NCBI RefSeq assembly: GCF_949628265.1
Contig: NC_088790.1
Location: forward strand, 28,462,545-28,526,544
Direction of reading: 5' to 3'
DNA: 64,000 bases
DNA from: Cloeon dipterum
Lineage: Eukaryota > Arthropoda > Insecta > Ephemeroptera > Baetidae
The notes below the pieces were generated by a model, which worked only from the letters and a program-made list of their open reading frames with translations, was not told the origin of the DNA and did no database searches. Both the position numbers and the translations under genes were made by a program. Of this stretch, positions 25,201-37,044 are shown in pieces. Position 1 is the first letter of the stretch; every line of letters starts with the position of its first letter.

Positions 25201-25949
25201 ATAAAATAAGATGTAAAATGAAAAAAAAGCATTTAAAATCTTACGTAGTGCTTTTTTGTTGATTTTATTGCATATATTAGCGCATTTAAGAAGTAAGAAA
25301 AGTCAGGTGTAGATAATTGGTAAAATATTACATATGTTATAATAAAAATTTTAATGTTTTAAAAGGATGGATACTGCCAGATCCTGGAAAATGCTTGTTG
25401 ACTGTGCTGATGCATGAACTTATCCCTTAGGATTCAGTTAAATCAAAAATTAACCTGAGTATAGCGTTGTAAAATAATTTTTAGGAAAGTGGCTGCAAAG
25501 TTAGAATGCTTTTCAACTGTCTTCATAGTGGAAATCCTATTTTGTTTCACAATAAAGAGTTTCCCTACAAGGTTTCACACACGCTGCTGGACAGATCTCG
25601 ACGCGAGGAATCGAAATCTGCCAAGAAAATGTGGTCAAACACTGTAAATTTTGGAGAAAATTTGAATTTTTTCTGTCATAAGGTCCATTTTTTGACTATT
25701 GCAAATTGTAGAATAAACTTTTTAATCGATCAACTTCTTGTTGCGAGTAAAAATTCAAATAATGTTTAAATTATTCTCTGTTTGAATCCACTTTAATGAC
25801 TACTATTTATTGTTGTGTTTAATTTTAAAAAAATGTATGACTTGTAAGAATAAATAGATAAGTAGTAAAAATTATAGTACAATACTCACTATAGCAGAAG
25901 CTTGCTGGAGAAGAGCAAGCAGCAGCACAATCCAGAAAGAGTTCCGCAT
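22249..25949 (-). CDS. SPH-5: secreted serine protease homologue, catalytic Ser replaced by Ala
   Basis: Exons in order: 25949-25890, 23759-23669, 23617-23383, 23327-23173, 23112-23014, 22795-22647, 22419-22249; 960 nt, 319 aa, intact. Signal peptide MRNSFWIVLLLALLQQASA, then a charged linker (ENAEKIGHHDVKND...), then NGRILGG, SASWVITAAHC (His57), MINDIALL (Asp102) and EGICNADAGGP, where Ser195 is alanine and Gly193 is alanine. Otherwise a complete chymotrypsin fold of normal length. It is the functional relative of pseudogene SPH-3. Intron 1 is about 2.1 kb and full of foldback repeats. It is the array member nearest the PLX array and is transcribed away from it; its start lies 2.4 kb from the PLX-1 start. 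Confidence 0.87.
24236..24960. repeat. Two tandem foldback units in SPH-5 intron 1
   Basis: Unit 1 (about 24240-24590) has ATCTCGAGTTCTAAC...CCACCGTT on the left and its near complement AACGGGGGGTAG...GTTAGAACCCGAGAT on the right. Unit 2 (about 24600-24950) repeats the arrangement. Related half-arms occur in the SPH-1 and SPH-4 introns near 1365, 16640 and 17215. Confidence 0.6.
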
Positions 25950-28386
25950 TGCTAAGCCGACAGCAGCAATTTGAGTTCTAGTTGCAGAGGTAGCGCCTTT
26001 TTATTGCCGCTCTTTATATAAAGCGCCTAGAGAGTAGAACTCACTCTGGGGCAAACGTGAGTGAGTAGAGCATGCGCAAAAAAAACACATTAATTGGGCA
26101 TAATTGGGCCATTTACAGTAGGAGCACACACAAAAATCGAGCAAAAAATTTGTATCTTACTTGTGACGCACATTGTGACGCACATTGTGACGCAAATCGT
26201 GGCTCTCCCATCTTATTAATTTCGATTTAATTAATATTATATGGAGGAATAAAGGTAATAACGGCACACGCGATAAAAAGTTGCTGCTGCGGCCTTCTGC
26301 CGACCAGTTTTTTGTCTGGCTTGGAGTTTTTAAGTATGAAAAAAAAAGGTTTTGGCTCTTACTATTTTTATTTAGTACCATTTTATATAAAAATTGTTAA
26401 AAAAAATGTATGCATCAAAAATTTCAAAAAAAAAAGCCAAGAAACTTCAATATGCAAAGCAAGTGCGTGAGTGTAACAAGCTTGCAATTGCAGTGAATGC
26501 TTTAATTAGACTTAATTATTTATTTGCATACATATTGCAATATTAGTTACCCAGGAAATTTTTGAGTTGGCGTTTGCGAGGAAAATTATTTTGCCGAACG
26601 CCAAGGTAGAAAAATTGCTGCAAAAGAGTTTATTAAATGCAAAGAGCAGTGATTAATATACTCTTAATAGTTCAACCATGCGCGGTAGAGACGAATACTC
26701 GCGGCTTGCGAATATTGATCTCTCTAAACTTGCAAAGACCTTATTAGTAAATTGCCATTAAATAGAAAACACTCATACTCACTGCCGTTTGCATTTAATA
26801 AACGCTTGCCGCATTTTTTCTACCTTATTGGCACTCGTATTTAATTCTCGTCAAAATATTTTCCTCAGTTTTACCTTTACAACTTCCGACTTTTCAAATT
26901 AGTTAAATTATATAACTACGTGCATTTCTCTGAAAATGAATATCATGGAAATTGAAAGAGGCAAAGTTTATACATTTGGTACAGGTTATCCAGATATTTC
27001 CGGATATTTCTATATTAAATTTTAAAGAAATGACCTTCCATTAAATGTCTTTATTTTTTACCAAAATTTTTAATTATATTATGAACCCATACAATTAGTG
27101 TCCGAAATAAAAATATGTTTCCACGTTTCTACGGCGATTGGCTGAATCGGTTGGATTTTCAGCACGTCAATAGAAATCAGCTTGCAGCATAAATTTTTAA
27201 GGAAATTGGCTGCAATGTTAGCACAGTCTCCTTACCTGAAATCCTATTTTAATTCGCAACAAAGAGCTTCCCTGAAACGTTTCATACGCTTTTGGACAGA
27301 TCTCGATGAGAAGGATTGAAATCTGCCAATAAAAAGTGGTCAAGCGATGGAAATTTTGGAGATAAAAATGAAAATTTTGAATTTTTACTGTTGCGAGGTC
27401 ATTTTTTGACTGTTGCAAATTGTAGAACAAAATTGATTGCTGATTAACTGCTAATTGAATCGTTGGATGCAATAAGAGCAGTGTTGTTGTTTGTTCTACA
27501 ATTTTCAATAATCAAAACAGGACATTGCTGCATTAAAAATTCCATTTTTTTCTAATTTTCCCTAAAATTTACAGCACTTGACCACATTTTCTTGACAAAT
27601 TTTGATTTCTCTAGTCGAGATCTGTTCAACAGCATAAGAATCCTTTTAGGAAAACTATTTGTGGAGAAGTAAAAACTCATAATTCAATTATAATAATAAA
27701 AAAAAAAAATACTGAAACTGGGTGTACTGAACCCAATTTCAGATTTTTTTTTTAATTTACCGTATAATATTAAAAAACAGCGTTCTTTTAAACTAAACAA
27801 AATATGTATGAAAAAAGAGCATAAAATAACTAAATAATTTTTATCACTTTTTATTGTGCCTCAGTTTATTTATAGAGCTTTTTAAGACTTATTTCGAATC
27901 TCAGAATCTTACGCAAAAGTACTTATAAGATACATAAAATATCACAATTTGTCGAACAAATGGCATTTTATGTCCACATTCATCAATAAGATTGAACGTA
28001 CAGGGCATACAATATTATTTATTTGTTAAAAATTTATTTTTAAATTTCAATGAGAGTTCTGTGAATTCTGTAGCAATGTAAATTATTTGACACTTTTTTC
28101 CTCACACGTCACAAAATTGCTGACGTTTGAGACGGTAAAATTGGAGGTGTCGAATAAAATAAAAATACTTTTGTAATCATGACAATAAAGGCGCAGAGGG
28201 GTGGACAGTGACAGTGATGGATATGCCGAGATTATTGAGGGTAGCGCATGATTCGAATTCCCTGCTTATAGAAGCACCAACCACGAAAGATGAATGGAAT
28301 TTGCTGAGGGGATAGTGTCAAAGCGATGGATTGGAAGAAACTCCTCATTTTGCGTCCGAACGCCAAAGAGATCGAGAGCTTAAATA
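25950..28386. other. Spacer between the two divergent arrays
   Basis: Contains the SPH-5 promoter, three short tandem copies of GTGACGCACATT near 26162-26200, a third diverged copy of the duplication-B spacer (about 26515-27660) with a MITE fragment near 27118-27175, and a short perfect-looking hairpin at about 27712-27742. From about 28249 the conserved PLX upstream block begins. No gene is recognised. Confidence 0.5.
26013..26020 (-). promoter_or_regulatory. TATA box of SPH-5
   Basis: TATATAAA on the minus strand about 65 bp upstream of the SPH-5 start codon. Confidence 0.5.
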
Positions 28387-31300
28387 ATGGGGGAAGCGCG
28401 ATGTTACGACCGATTTATTTTTATTTTAATAGCTACCACCGCTTTCCTCGTTTCCGGAATTGCGTCCACGGACACAGATGAAGGTAAGAATATTTAATTA
28501 ACAGAGTTAAAAATCTGATAATTATATTGACTATGATTTTAACACCAAGCATTGTCTATTTTTGTAAATAAATTCTATGGCGAGGTCGTTGAGCCTTTTC
28601 ATTCACCGAGTTTAATTACTAATTTTGCGGCCAACAGGTTCATTAATTCATCTCGTAGATTTTAACGCGTTTTTCGATAGCCGCAAAAGGGTTTGCTGCA
28701 GGTGCAGGCAGCGCAGCTGCTCGACTGGCCTTTATACTCTTGCGCCGAGGATTGTGTAGCATTCTCGGCCAATCAACAATGCCAGCGATTAAATTACCAG
28801 TCCGACCATTCACTCGAGATTTTAATGGGAATGGCAAAGGGGAACTAGAACCTGGTATCATCCTGTGTGGAATGATGAATATATTGCTGATGAGACCTGG
28901 AATTTCGAATCAAACCCGCGCTAGATTAATTTTATCGTTATGCTCTAAATGTAAGCACAGATTTTTAGAATTATTGAAATATGGCGCGGTAGAACTAAAT
29001 TAACAACATTATTATTTCCTTTTATAATTTTTTTCTCCTACAAAAATTAAAAAATGTTAATTCTGGCCCATAATAAATTCAGCAGTAAGAAAGATTTAGC
29101 AGAAAATTGCTAGAAGCACTGTTGAAATTCACACACTATTCAAATTTCAAGCCACGGTTAACATAATAATGGAATCTGGCCTTAAAACAGTCTCGGTAAG
29201 ATATGCAATAAATCGGAAAATATTTTGATATTTCTAGTCGAAATTCTGAGCATATCTGGAGTGTTTCCGGAATTTTTCGAATAGATTGCCAACGCACGTT
29301 TAGTATTTAAGACGAGGCTCTTTTATTGTATGTGTTTATTTATCATTATTATTAAATTAGGCTTGCTATTAGAAAACTCTATACACTTGCGGTGACTTGA
29401 TAATTCCGACGATTCAATTCATTTTATTTCTCCGTAACAAGTTTTACATTTAAACAAAACTCAGGTCTTAAAGGAAATGATTTCTCAACAGGAAACGAGG
29501 AGCAAAGAGGTGCCTCCTGGCATGAAATCAGCAAAGACCACTCGATGCAAATCCTGTATATAAACAGTGCCGGCTTCGTTGCCAATTTATTTTGGAAAAA
29601 TATGGCGGGTGAAGAACATGCGGCAATGTTGACCGACGACCAATTCGCTAATGGAACGGTATCAAAAAGGTTTTTTTTTAAATATCATTAAAAATTTGAG
29701 TTTTAGGTGTTGATTGATCTGCCCTTTGAATTTCTACTCTTTGACCTCAATGTCACCCGCGTAGCAGTGACGAAAGAAGGGACAATTCAATCAGAAGATC
29801 CTACCGACAAATGGGTCATCGCTCCCTTAGAGGCCAGTTTCGGAATGACCCGCAGCAATATTTCCTACCTCTTTGACGGTGAGCGTTAAAATTAAATTTA
29901 ATTCACGGAGTACAGATTTCGCTCATATACAATTTCAACTTGTAATAAAGATCGTCTAAATCGTTTGAAATTGGCTCAGAAATTGTCTAAACTCAGCGGG
30001 GTCCAAATTGGTTCGCACTGCGCAGATGCAAGATGGCGTCTGAATGTGAGAAACAAAAAGCTCTCTTTGGATTGCCGTGCGAGTGTCACGAGTTTGTTTT
30101 TTCGATCCAAAAGATACAATTAGTACAAGTGCAAATTATACGTCACAATATTGACCAAAACTTGGTTTTCTCCTGGACTTTTTTCGCGCCACACTCGACC
30201 GGACGCCATATCTGCACGTCGCATCAATCTAGTTCCCGCTGTCTAACAATTTTGCTCCAAAAAATTGGTTTAAAATCAAAGCTCTATATTAATGAAATAT
30301 TGGCAGAGGTTGTAAATAAAAGCAATATCTTTTTCAGAAAATAGCTTGTACGTCCAGTGGAACAACTTTCGATTCAACCACGACAAATTTGGAGACCAAG
30401 AGTTCAGCTTTCAAGTCAGACTAGGCGTCAGAGGAGAAATCGATTTCGTTTACAGGAGAGTGCCCTACAACTTGACTCATTTGCGGGACAAATGTGACAA
30501 CTGCCTCGGAGACAAATTTGGAGTCATGTTTCCTCGTCACGAATTATTTAAAGTTGCCCCCTATAAGGAAACTTACGAGCTTGGGTTTCCTATGGATTTC
30601 AAAAAATACGAAGTCAAGAAAGGGATTGTAATGAGATTTTTCACGGCTGACTGGTGCATGGGGCAAACGAACTGCTATGACTGCACCGAAACTGAATTTG
30701 AGCTCAGCCAGATTGAGACTGCCCGATGCTCGTGGTGCCCAGCAATCCAAAAGTGTTCCAGCACGAGGGACAGCTTGCGGAACGTGTGGATGGAGAACAA
30801 ATGCGATGTGTACCACGTGAATGAGTCGGAATCCTGCAAAAACACCGACAAAGGTATCAAAAAATTATTCATTTTGTTTCTAGGTTCTTTGATTAATTTT
30901 ACTGTGGAAACAGTCAAAGTCTCAAAATATCAACCGGTTTCTCATTGATTTTTATTCCTCTTGTTGCGTGCGAGTTATGAGGCCAATTTCTGCACGACAT
31001 AAATTTGGATTTTTAATGAGGACGCTCCAAACTTTGCTGTTCATTTTAGTTTGTTCCAATTCATTGGAAATATTTAACGGCCCGGTAAAACCAGCGGGGG
31101 TCAGATGTGCGATAAAATTGGTTCGCACTGCGCAGATCCAAGATGGCGTCTGAATGTGGGAAACAAAAAGCTCTCTTTGGATGGCCGTGCGAGTGTCAAG
31201 AGTTTGTTTTACGATCCAAAAGACACAATTAGTGCAAGTAATGCAAATTATGCATCACAATAATGACCAAAAATTGGTTCTTTTTGCGAATTTTCACGTG

Positions 31301-31785
31301 ACAGTTTTTTCGCGTCAAACTCCACCGGATGCCATATCTGCGCGTCGCACAAATCTGGCCCCCACTGAGTAAAACCACATTTTTGCATGCACCAATCAAG
31401 TCCTGCGGGTCAAAATAGAAATAGGATGAAAAAATTGTCAGTACAGACGATCCACTTGAATATTTGGCTGCTTTTAAGATCTCTTTAAAAATTGATAGCT
31501 TCAAGAAAATTACTATAGAAAACTAATTTTTTTTCTCTCTCTTTAATTTCAGATATTCTCTCGTTCGATTTTTACCCGGCTGTTGGCGCACATCTGGGTA
31601 TTGCAGTAATAGTCTTCGTAGTCCTTGTATTGTTCAAAGATAAAATTGTCTCAGTGTGTTATACAAAACCGTCGAAATTGCTTCGAAATTGCATCCATTC
31701 CAAGAATCAGCCAAATCTGAACAATGGCCGGGAAGACGGGCACGGAATCACCAACCCGATGAGACCCACAGAGACCGTTGTGTAA
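28387..31785 (+). CDS. PLX-1: PLXDC/TEM7-like single-pass membrane protein
   Basis: Exons 28387-28483, 29492-29658, 29707-29878, 30338-30853, 31553-31785; 1185 nt, 394 aa. Exon 1 encodes a signal peptide (MGEARCYDRFIFILIATTAF...). Exons 2-3 encode LFWKNM...LTDDQF and VLIDLPFEFLLFDLNVTRVA...IAPLEASFG, the ectodomain part that resembles the nidogen-like region of PLXDC proteins. Exon 4 opens LYVQWNNFRF...FSFQVRL, then a PSI domain with eight Cys (WC, NC, DC, RC, WC, KC, KC, SC; CSWCPAIQKCSS is its signature). Exon 5 gives one hydrophobic helix (GIAVIVFVVLVLF) and a basic-to-polar tail. PLXDC1/2 in vertebrates are cell-surface receptors; ligand and role here are unknown. The start is supported by the same MG(K/E)A opening in most paralogues. 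Confidence 0.85.
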
Positions 31786-31800
31786 ATATATTGAAGTTGG

Positions 31801-31865
31801 CCTGCTGGGCAGGGCAAAAGAAGCAGGAAATCAATGTAAATTGAAAAGCCCTTTTTCCAGGGCTT
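31801..31865 (+). other. PLX-1 3' UTR stem-loop pair
   Basis: CCTGC...GCAGG at 31801-31827 and AAGCCC...GGGCTT at 31846-31865, just after the stop codon. The same two stems follow PLX-7, PLX-8 and PLX-9. Confidence 0.55.
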
Positions 31866-32017
31866 GTAAAAATTCAAGTAAATTTTAAAGTAATTTATAT
31901 CTGGAAAAATTTTCTGTGTTTATATTACAATTACCTTGACTACCATGAAAACTTCAATTAAACTCGTTGAAGTTCATAAATTTCATTTTAAAGCAAGATT
32001 TATTCCGTAATCAATCT

Positions 32018-32113
32018 ATTCAAGCCTGGTCTCATTATTTTATTTCGTTAAGATTTTGTATTTCCTTTGTTAAATCTCATTAACGAAATAAAATAATGAG
32101 ACCAGGCTTGAAT
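32018..32113. repeat. Perfect 33-bp inverted repeat beside an orphan exon
   Basis: Arm 32018-32050 is the exact reverse complement of arm 32081-32113, with a 30-base loop. The right arm ends where sequence homologous to PLX exon 5 begins, so it may mark the breakpoint of a rearrangement. Confidence 0.85.
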
Positions 32114-32368
32114 ATATATATATATAATAGACCCATCTATTTACTTGTTATCTTCGTACATCTAAATGTTGTAATCTACATCTGTATATTGTTCAAAAAA
32201 CAATTTGTTGAAGCATGTTATACAATTCCGTTGAAATGGCTTCGAGAACGCATCCCACCCACGAATCAGTTAATTCAGCCGGAAGGCAATAATCGAGCGA
32301 GAGATCAGATCAATGAGCAGGAAGACGGGGACATTAACACCTCCCAAAATGAAGAGACCATAGTGTAA
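32096..32368 (+). pseudogene. Orphan PLX exon 5 (transmembrane/tail) without a gene
   Basis: Reads IYLLVIFVHLNVVIYICILF, then a tail WLRERIPPTNQL...INTSQNEETIV and stop, clearly like PLX-3 exon 5, followed by the family 3' UTR sequence. The possible acceptor (AATAG before ACCCATC) is in the wrong phase for a phase-1 upstream exon, so use as an alternative last exon of PLX-1 seems unlikely. Best read as the remnant of a deleted paralogue. Confidence 0.7.
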
Positions 32369-33421
32369 ATATTGAAGTTGGCCTGCTGGGCAGGGCAAGC
32401 AGGAAATTACTGTAAATATACGAGCCATAAGATTCAAGTAAAATGTTTAACATGATTAATGTTTGTTTTTATTAAATTTACCTTGACTGCCGTGAAAATT
32501 TCAATTCTACTCGTTGAATTGCGTAGATTTTCATTTTTAAGTCAAGATTTATTCTGTCATCAATCTTCTGTTTGGCTGAAAATAGTGACTTTTAATTCTA
32601 TCACAGATTTAAGACACATAAATAAATATTATCAGTTAATTTCTCCAATTTTATGTTATGCAACTTGTGCAGCACCCTTGCCAAGCGGCACAGCACCATT
32701 CCCATTTTATAACGATCACTTGAGGAGCCTACGCAGGTGTTCTAATTTTTTAAACACTGATCTCATTTCGTTAAGATGTCAACCCTCATTAATTCAGTAT
32801 GTTTTTTTATTGAACCTCGACTCAGCACCTCCCGTGGGCAGAGAAAATATAAAAAAGACTTTCATTTTGTGACGCGAAGGGCAAACACCCTAAATCAAAA
32901 GGTTAAATGGAAAATGCTTACAATTTAAAAAAGATTTTTAAATTTATTGAAAACATTCGTACTTTCTGAAACTTACTATACCAAATGGAAAATTAAACAC
33001 TTTCTCTTGAATGACAATTAAAATACACACATAAAAGCGGAAAAATGGCAGGAGTTGAATAAAAAAATGACCGACTAATAATTTTTCTACTTATCCAACA
33101 AAAATCATGAATATAAAACACTTACTTCTTATTCTTGAATAATGAAAAAGGCTCAGAGGAAAAGACGAGAAGAGTAATTTAAGTGTTTCGCATGTTTCGA
33201 ATTCCTCAGGAAAGATGATTGGAATTTTCTGAGGGGTGAAGGAAATTTTAAAAGATGCACCGATTAATGAAAAATTATACACGAAGCGAGTTTATCTTGT
33301 CGTACGAGTGGGAGTAAGCAACCAACCGAGAGCGGTTTGAACTGATTGTGAGACAATCAAATCCTCTGGCAACAAAACCTCATTTTACTACTGGACGCCG
33401 AAGAGAACGAAAGCTAAGAGA
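32369..33421. other. Spacer between orphan exon and PLX-2
   Basis: Family 3' UTR sequence to about 32450, the 40-bp element at 32652, AT-rich DNA, then the conserved PLX upstream block from about 33188. No gene. Confidence 0.5.
32652..32697 (+). other. 40-bp conserved dispersed element
   Basis: TTATGCAACTTGTGCAGCACC then TTGCCAAGCGGCACAGCA in the spacer before PLX-2. Other PLX-side copies: 37999-38043, 39751-39794, 46186-46228, 47966-48006, 50826-50869, 58275-58315. Confidence 0.6.
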
Positions 33422-36223
33422 ATGGGGAAAGCGCGATTTTTCTGCCTACTGCTTTCTGTTTTAATACCTGCCGCCAATTTCCTCCTTTCCGGAGTTGCGT
33501 TAACGGAGACAGATGATGGTAAGAATTTTTATTTAGCACAGATAGAAATCTGATAATTATATATTATTATGATCTGGATTCAAACGTGGCCTTTAGCAAC
33601 ATAAGCATTGTCTAATTTTAAAGATATTTTAAAAGTCATATTTTGGTTGTATGGCAAGGTAAAATAATCAATTATTAATATTGCTCTAGAATTTATTGCA
33701 TTTATGGCCTGCAATGTAAAACTATGTTCCGATTATTCATTCGCGGACACATTCCTGTGTGGAATGACAAGACAAATATGGAATATTCTGTTCGAATTCT
33801 CTACCGTAATCAAAATGCGGGCAACTGACAAAATCAAATATGTAAACAATTACGGCACCGTTGTCGATTTATTATTATTTGACAGTGAAAATTTGGGTTA
33901 TGTTGAGCAAAACGCAATTTTACCTCGTACAGGTTGAAATTCATCTTTCTCTGGAATATATTGCGTTTTTGGCCTGCATTCTAAAATTACCAATTCTTCT
34001 CAAAATTCTTATCATATCTAGAGGGTTTTAGAAATTCCTAATCTTCATTTTATTTCTTCTTAACTGAAATTCATTATAATAAATTAAATTAATCTATGGT
34101 ATTATTATTTCATATATGTTTTGATTTCTCAACAGGAATCAAGAACCAAGAAAGCTACTACCTGAGTGACGACAAATTCTTTGATGGAAAGGTGTGTAAA
34201 AATTAGTATAAATAACTCAAAATCTTTACTAAAAATTTGATTTTCAGGCGTTGATTGACCTGCCTTTTGGAATTCAACTCTTTGACCTCAATGTCACCCG
34301 CGTAGCAGTGACGAAAGAAGGGACAATTCAATCAGCTGATCCTTCCGTTAATTGGACCATCGCTCCTTTAAACGCCAAATCCGGAATGAGCCACAGCTCC
34401 ATTTATTACCAAATTAAAGGTAAGCGTGAAACATAAATTTGACTCACGGTAAAAAATTATCTCTTACGTTTCAATTTTAACTTCACTTGAATCTGATAAA
34501 TAAATTTGAAACAAAATGATGCGAATCAGTTGAGATCTATATCGTCTATAATAATGCAACGAAACCATCTAAAATTAAAAACACTGAGTCCCATTAAAAT
34601 TATAGCATGGGCTGTAACTAAAAATATATATTTTTCAGATGAGACACTTGACGTCTATTGGATCGAATTTCATTTCAAACACGAAAATTTCGAAGTACGC
34701 CAGTTTAGATTTAAAGTCAAACTGCGCAAAAATGGAGAAATTAAAATCCGTTACCAGGAAGTGCCCTACAACTTGAAAAATTTGCCTAAATATTGTGACT
34801 ACTGCCTCGAAGACAAATTCGGAGTCATGTATTCTTATCAAGAAGAGTTCAAAGTGGCTCCCTACAAGGAAACTTACGAGCTTGGATTATATTTGGATTT
34901 CGAAGAATACAGAGTCCAGAGAGAAACTGTAATACAATTTTCTACGGCTGACTGGTGCATGTTTCGAAAAAACTGCTACGACTGCACCAAAACTATGTAC
35001 CATCTCACTCCGAATCATACAGTCCAATGCTCGTGGTGCCCAGCAATCGAGAAGTGTTCCAACACGAGCGATAATCTGCAGCACGTGTGGATGGAGTACA
35101 GATGCAATGATTTTCACGTGAATGAAACGAATTACTGCGGCATCACTTTCAAAGGTTTCAAATAATTCATTTTTTGTTCTTGGTCTTGGTTATAAAACTC
35201 GTTGACTATTTAATGGAGGAACAGAGAATAAGGGAAAATATTTCCTTTTTTAAATTCAATTTTTTGCCGTAGAATGATTCGGAATTCATTTAAAATTTAA
35301 ATAATGCCGATTCGATTTCCTGTAAAATTGTATGGCAATCGAGCGGCGAGCCCTGTCAGGGTGATATATTTCTTCGCAATTGGGATAAATTCCTCAAACC
35401 TCGTACAATATTGCAAAGGTCGCAAGCAGAGCAATCAAAATCAAGTTAAAATATTTACGGAACTAGCAATGCTTGATTAAACTGTCGTAAAACATATTTT
35501 ACGACTTGATCGCGTCTGTTGCTTTTACACACGAGAGCCAAATAACAGAAAGCGATAATTAAATTGCAAAAAAAAACACATTCTGTAAAATCATTTTAAG
35601 TATTTAATTTGCTTGTGTTTGGACCATTTTAAAAATTACTAGCTTGTGAATGGAAATTTAGAAGACGCTGTGAAAATTTATAAAAATCAGGAACGGTCCG
35701 GATTCATGTGACATTTTAGTAAAAATGCGGCGGCGTCAAAGAGCCGAAATGATGCGTTGACGTTGTTTGGAAGGCGTGTCACTCGCAAGGGCACTAAAAT
35801 GCAGTAGCACCCAGATGAAGAGAAGGGCGCCGCCGCATTTTTACTAAAATGTCACATGAATTTGAACCCTTCCTGATTTTTATAAATCCACACATCTTCT
35901 AAATTTCCCGACACACAGCTTCAAGTTATTAACCATCAAAAACATTTTTAGTTTCAGGAGATTCCTGGTTCTATTATTGCCTGCCTGCAGGGTTCATCGT
36001 AATAGCGGCTATTATGTTCATCATCTATTTTTCACGATCCGAATCGGACGAAGCAGTATTTTGCGGTAATAAACCGCCGGAACAGATTGAAGAAAGGACC
36101 GAACTGATGCCATCCACAAATCAGCCCAGCCAATCGTGTGACAATATTGCAGCCGAAACTCAGGACAATCCCCAGAAAGACGTGGACGCTAGCAGAAGCA
36201 AAGTTGGAGAAGCCCATGTGTAA
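33422..36223 (+). CDS. PLX-2: PLXDC-like membrane protein with shortened exon 2
   Basis: Exons 33422-33518, 34136-34191, 34248-34419, 34639-35154, 35958-36223; 1107 nt, 368 aa, in frame. Signal peptide MGKARFFCLLLSVLIP... . Exon 2 is only 56 nt (GIKNQESYYLSDDKFFDGK) against 164-170 nt in paralogues, an in-frame loss that removes the YxxMKxxYxNY...FLWKNM segment. Exon 3 (ALIDLPFGIQLFDLNVTRVA) and exon 4 (PSI motif CSWCPAIEKCSN) are full length; exon 4 has a CDYC pair before the PSI domain. Exon 5 gives a helix (FIVIAAIMFIIYF) and an acidic tail ending GEAHV. Remnants resembling the missing exon-2 part lie upstream near 33815-33935, mixed with a foldback fragment. Intron 4 contains a 255-bp foldback element. 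Confidence 0.83.
35653..35907. mobile_element. Foldback MITE-like element in PLX-2 intron 4
   Basis: The left arm (AAATTTAGAAGACG, then CATGTGACATTTTAGTAAAA and GCGGCGGCG) is mirrored on the right by CGCCGCCGC, TTTTACTAAAATGTCACATG and CTTCTAAATTT. Arms are about 80 bp with a short central loop; no coding capacity. Confidence 0.8.
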
Positions 36224-37044
36224 AAATGAAGCTGACCTTTTGGTCAGTTCAATTGAATAGAAATAGGAAAGTTTTGTAAATATATACAAGCCAATTTTTT
36301 AGGGCTTGCACGATATCAAATAAATATTTAAGGTAATTCATATCTGCATATATTTTTCTGTGTTTCTATTCCATTTACCTTGACTGCCGTGAAAATTTCA
36401 ATTAAATTCGTTGAAGTACATGTGTTTTCATTTTTAAGCAAGATTTATTCCTCCACAAATCTTTTCTATTTATTAAATTCATTACGTCCTTGATTTTAAT
36501 ACTATACAAATTTTATCACTAGTAAAAATATATCATTACTTAATTATCTACCTTTATTCTATGTAACCTGTTCAGCGTTTAAAAAATTACTGTCAATAAT
36601 TTGTCGCACTAACCAAAAGGGCATAATAAACCCTAAATCAATAAGATTGAAAGGACCGGGCATAAAATAATTGATAGCACTTTATAATTAGTAAAGTTTT
36701 TTGGGCATTATCTTTCCAGATTCCGCAAAATTGCACACGTTCCAGGCTGAAAAATTGCAGCATAGTTGAATAAAAATGACCGGCTATTTTTTCAAGATGT
36801 CCACTTTCCACTTACAAAGTTAACGATAGCATGAATTATTACAATCAAACACTTTTGTAATTTGCACGTTTCGAATTCCTACAGAGCCAGCGACCTCAGG
36901 AAAGATGATTGGAATTTTCTGAGGGGTTTGTGTCAAAGGAGGGAATCTTGCGTATTTTCTGGTAAGAAATAAGCTTTACTCTCCTTAGTGCGAAACCCCT
37001 CGTCATTTTACGTCTGGACTCCAAAGATGTCGGAAGCTAAAATA
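36224..37044. other. Spacer PLX-2 to PLX-3
   Basis: 3' UTR with a variant stem (CTGACCTTTTGGTCAG) and AATAAA near 36320, AT-rich DNA, then the conserved upstream block from about 36869. A degenerate trace of the 40-bp element is near 36558. Confidence 0.45.

Noticed and set aside
28643..29003. Overlapping frames in PLX-1 intron 1
   Set aside because: Not shared with other PLX introns, no splice logic, no domain.
30544..30816. Minus-strand frames opposite PLX exon 4 (also in PLX-5, -7, -10)
   Set aside because: Recurring shadows of a conserved plus-strand exon; the plus reading has the PSI cysteines.
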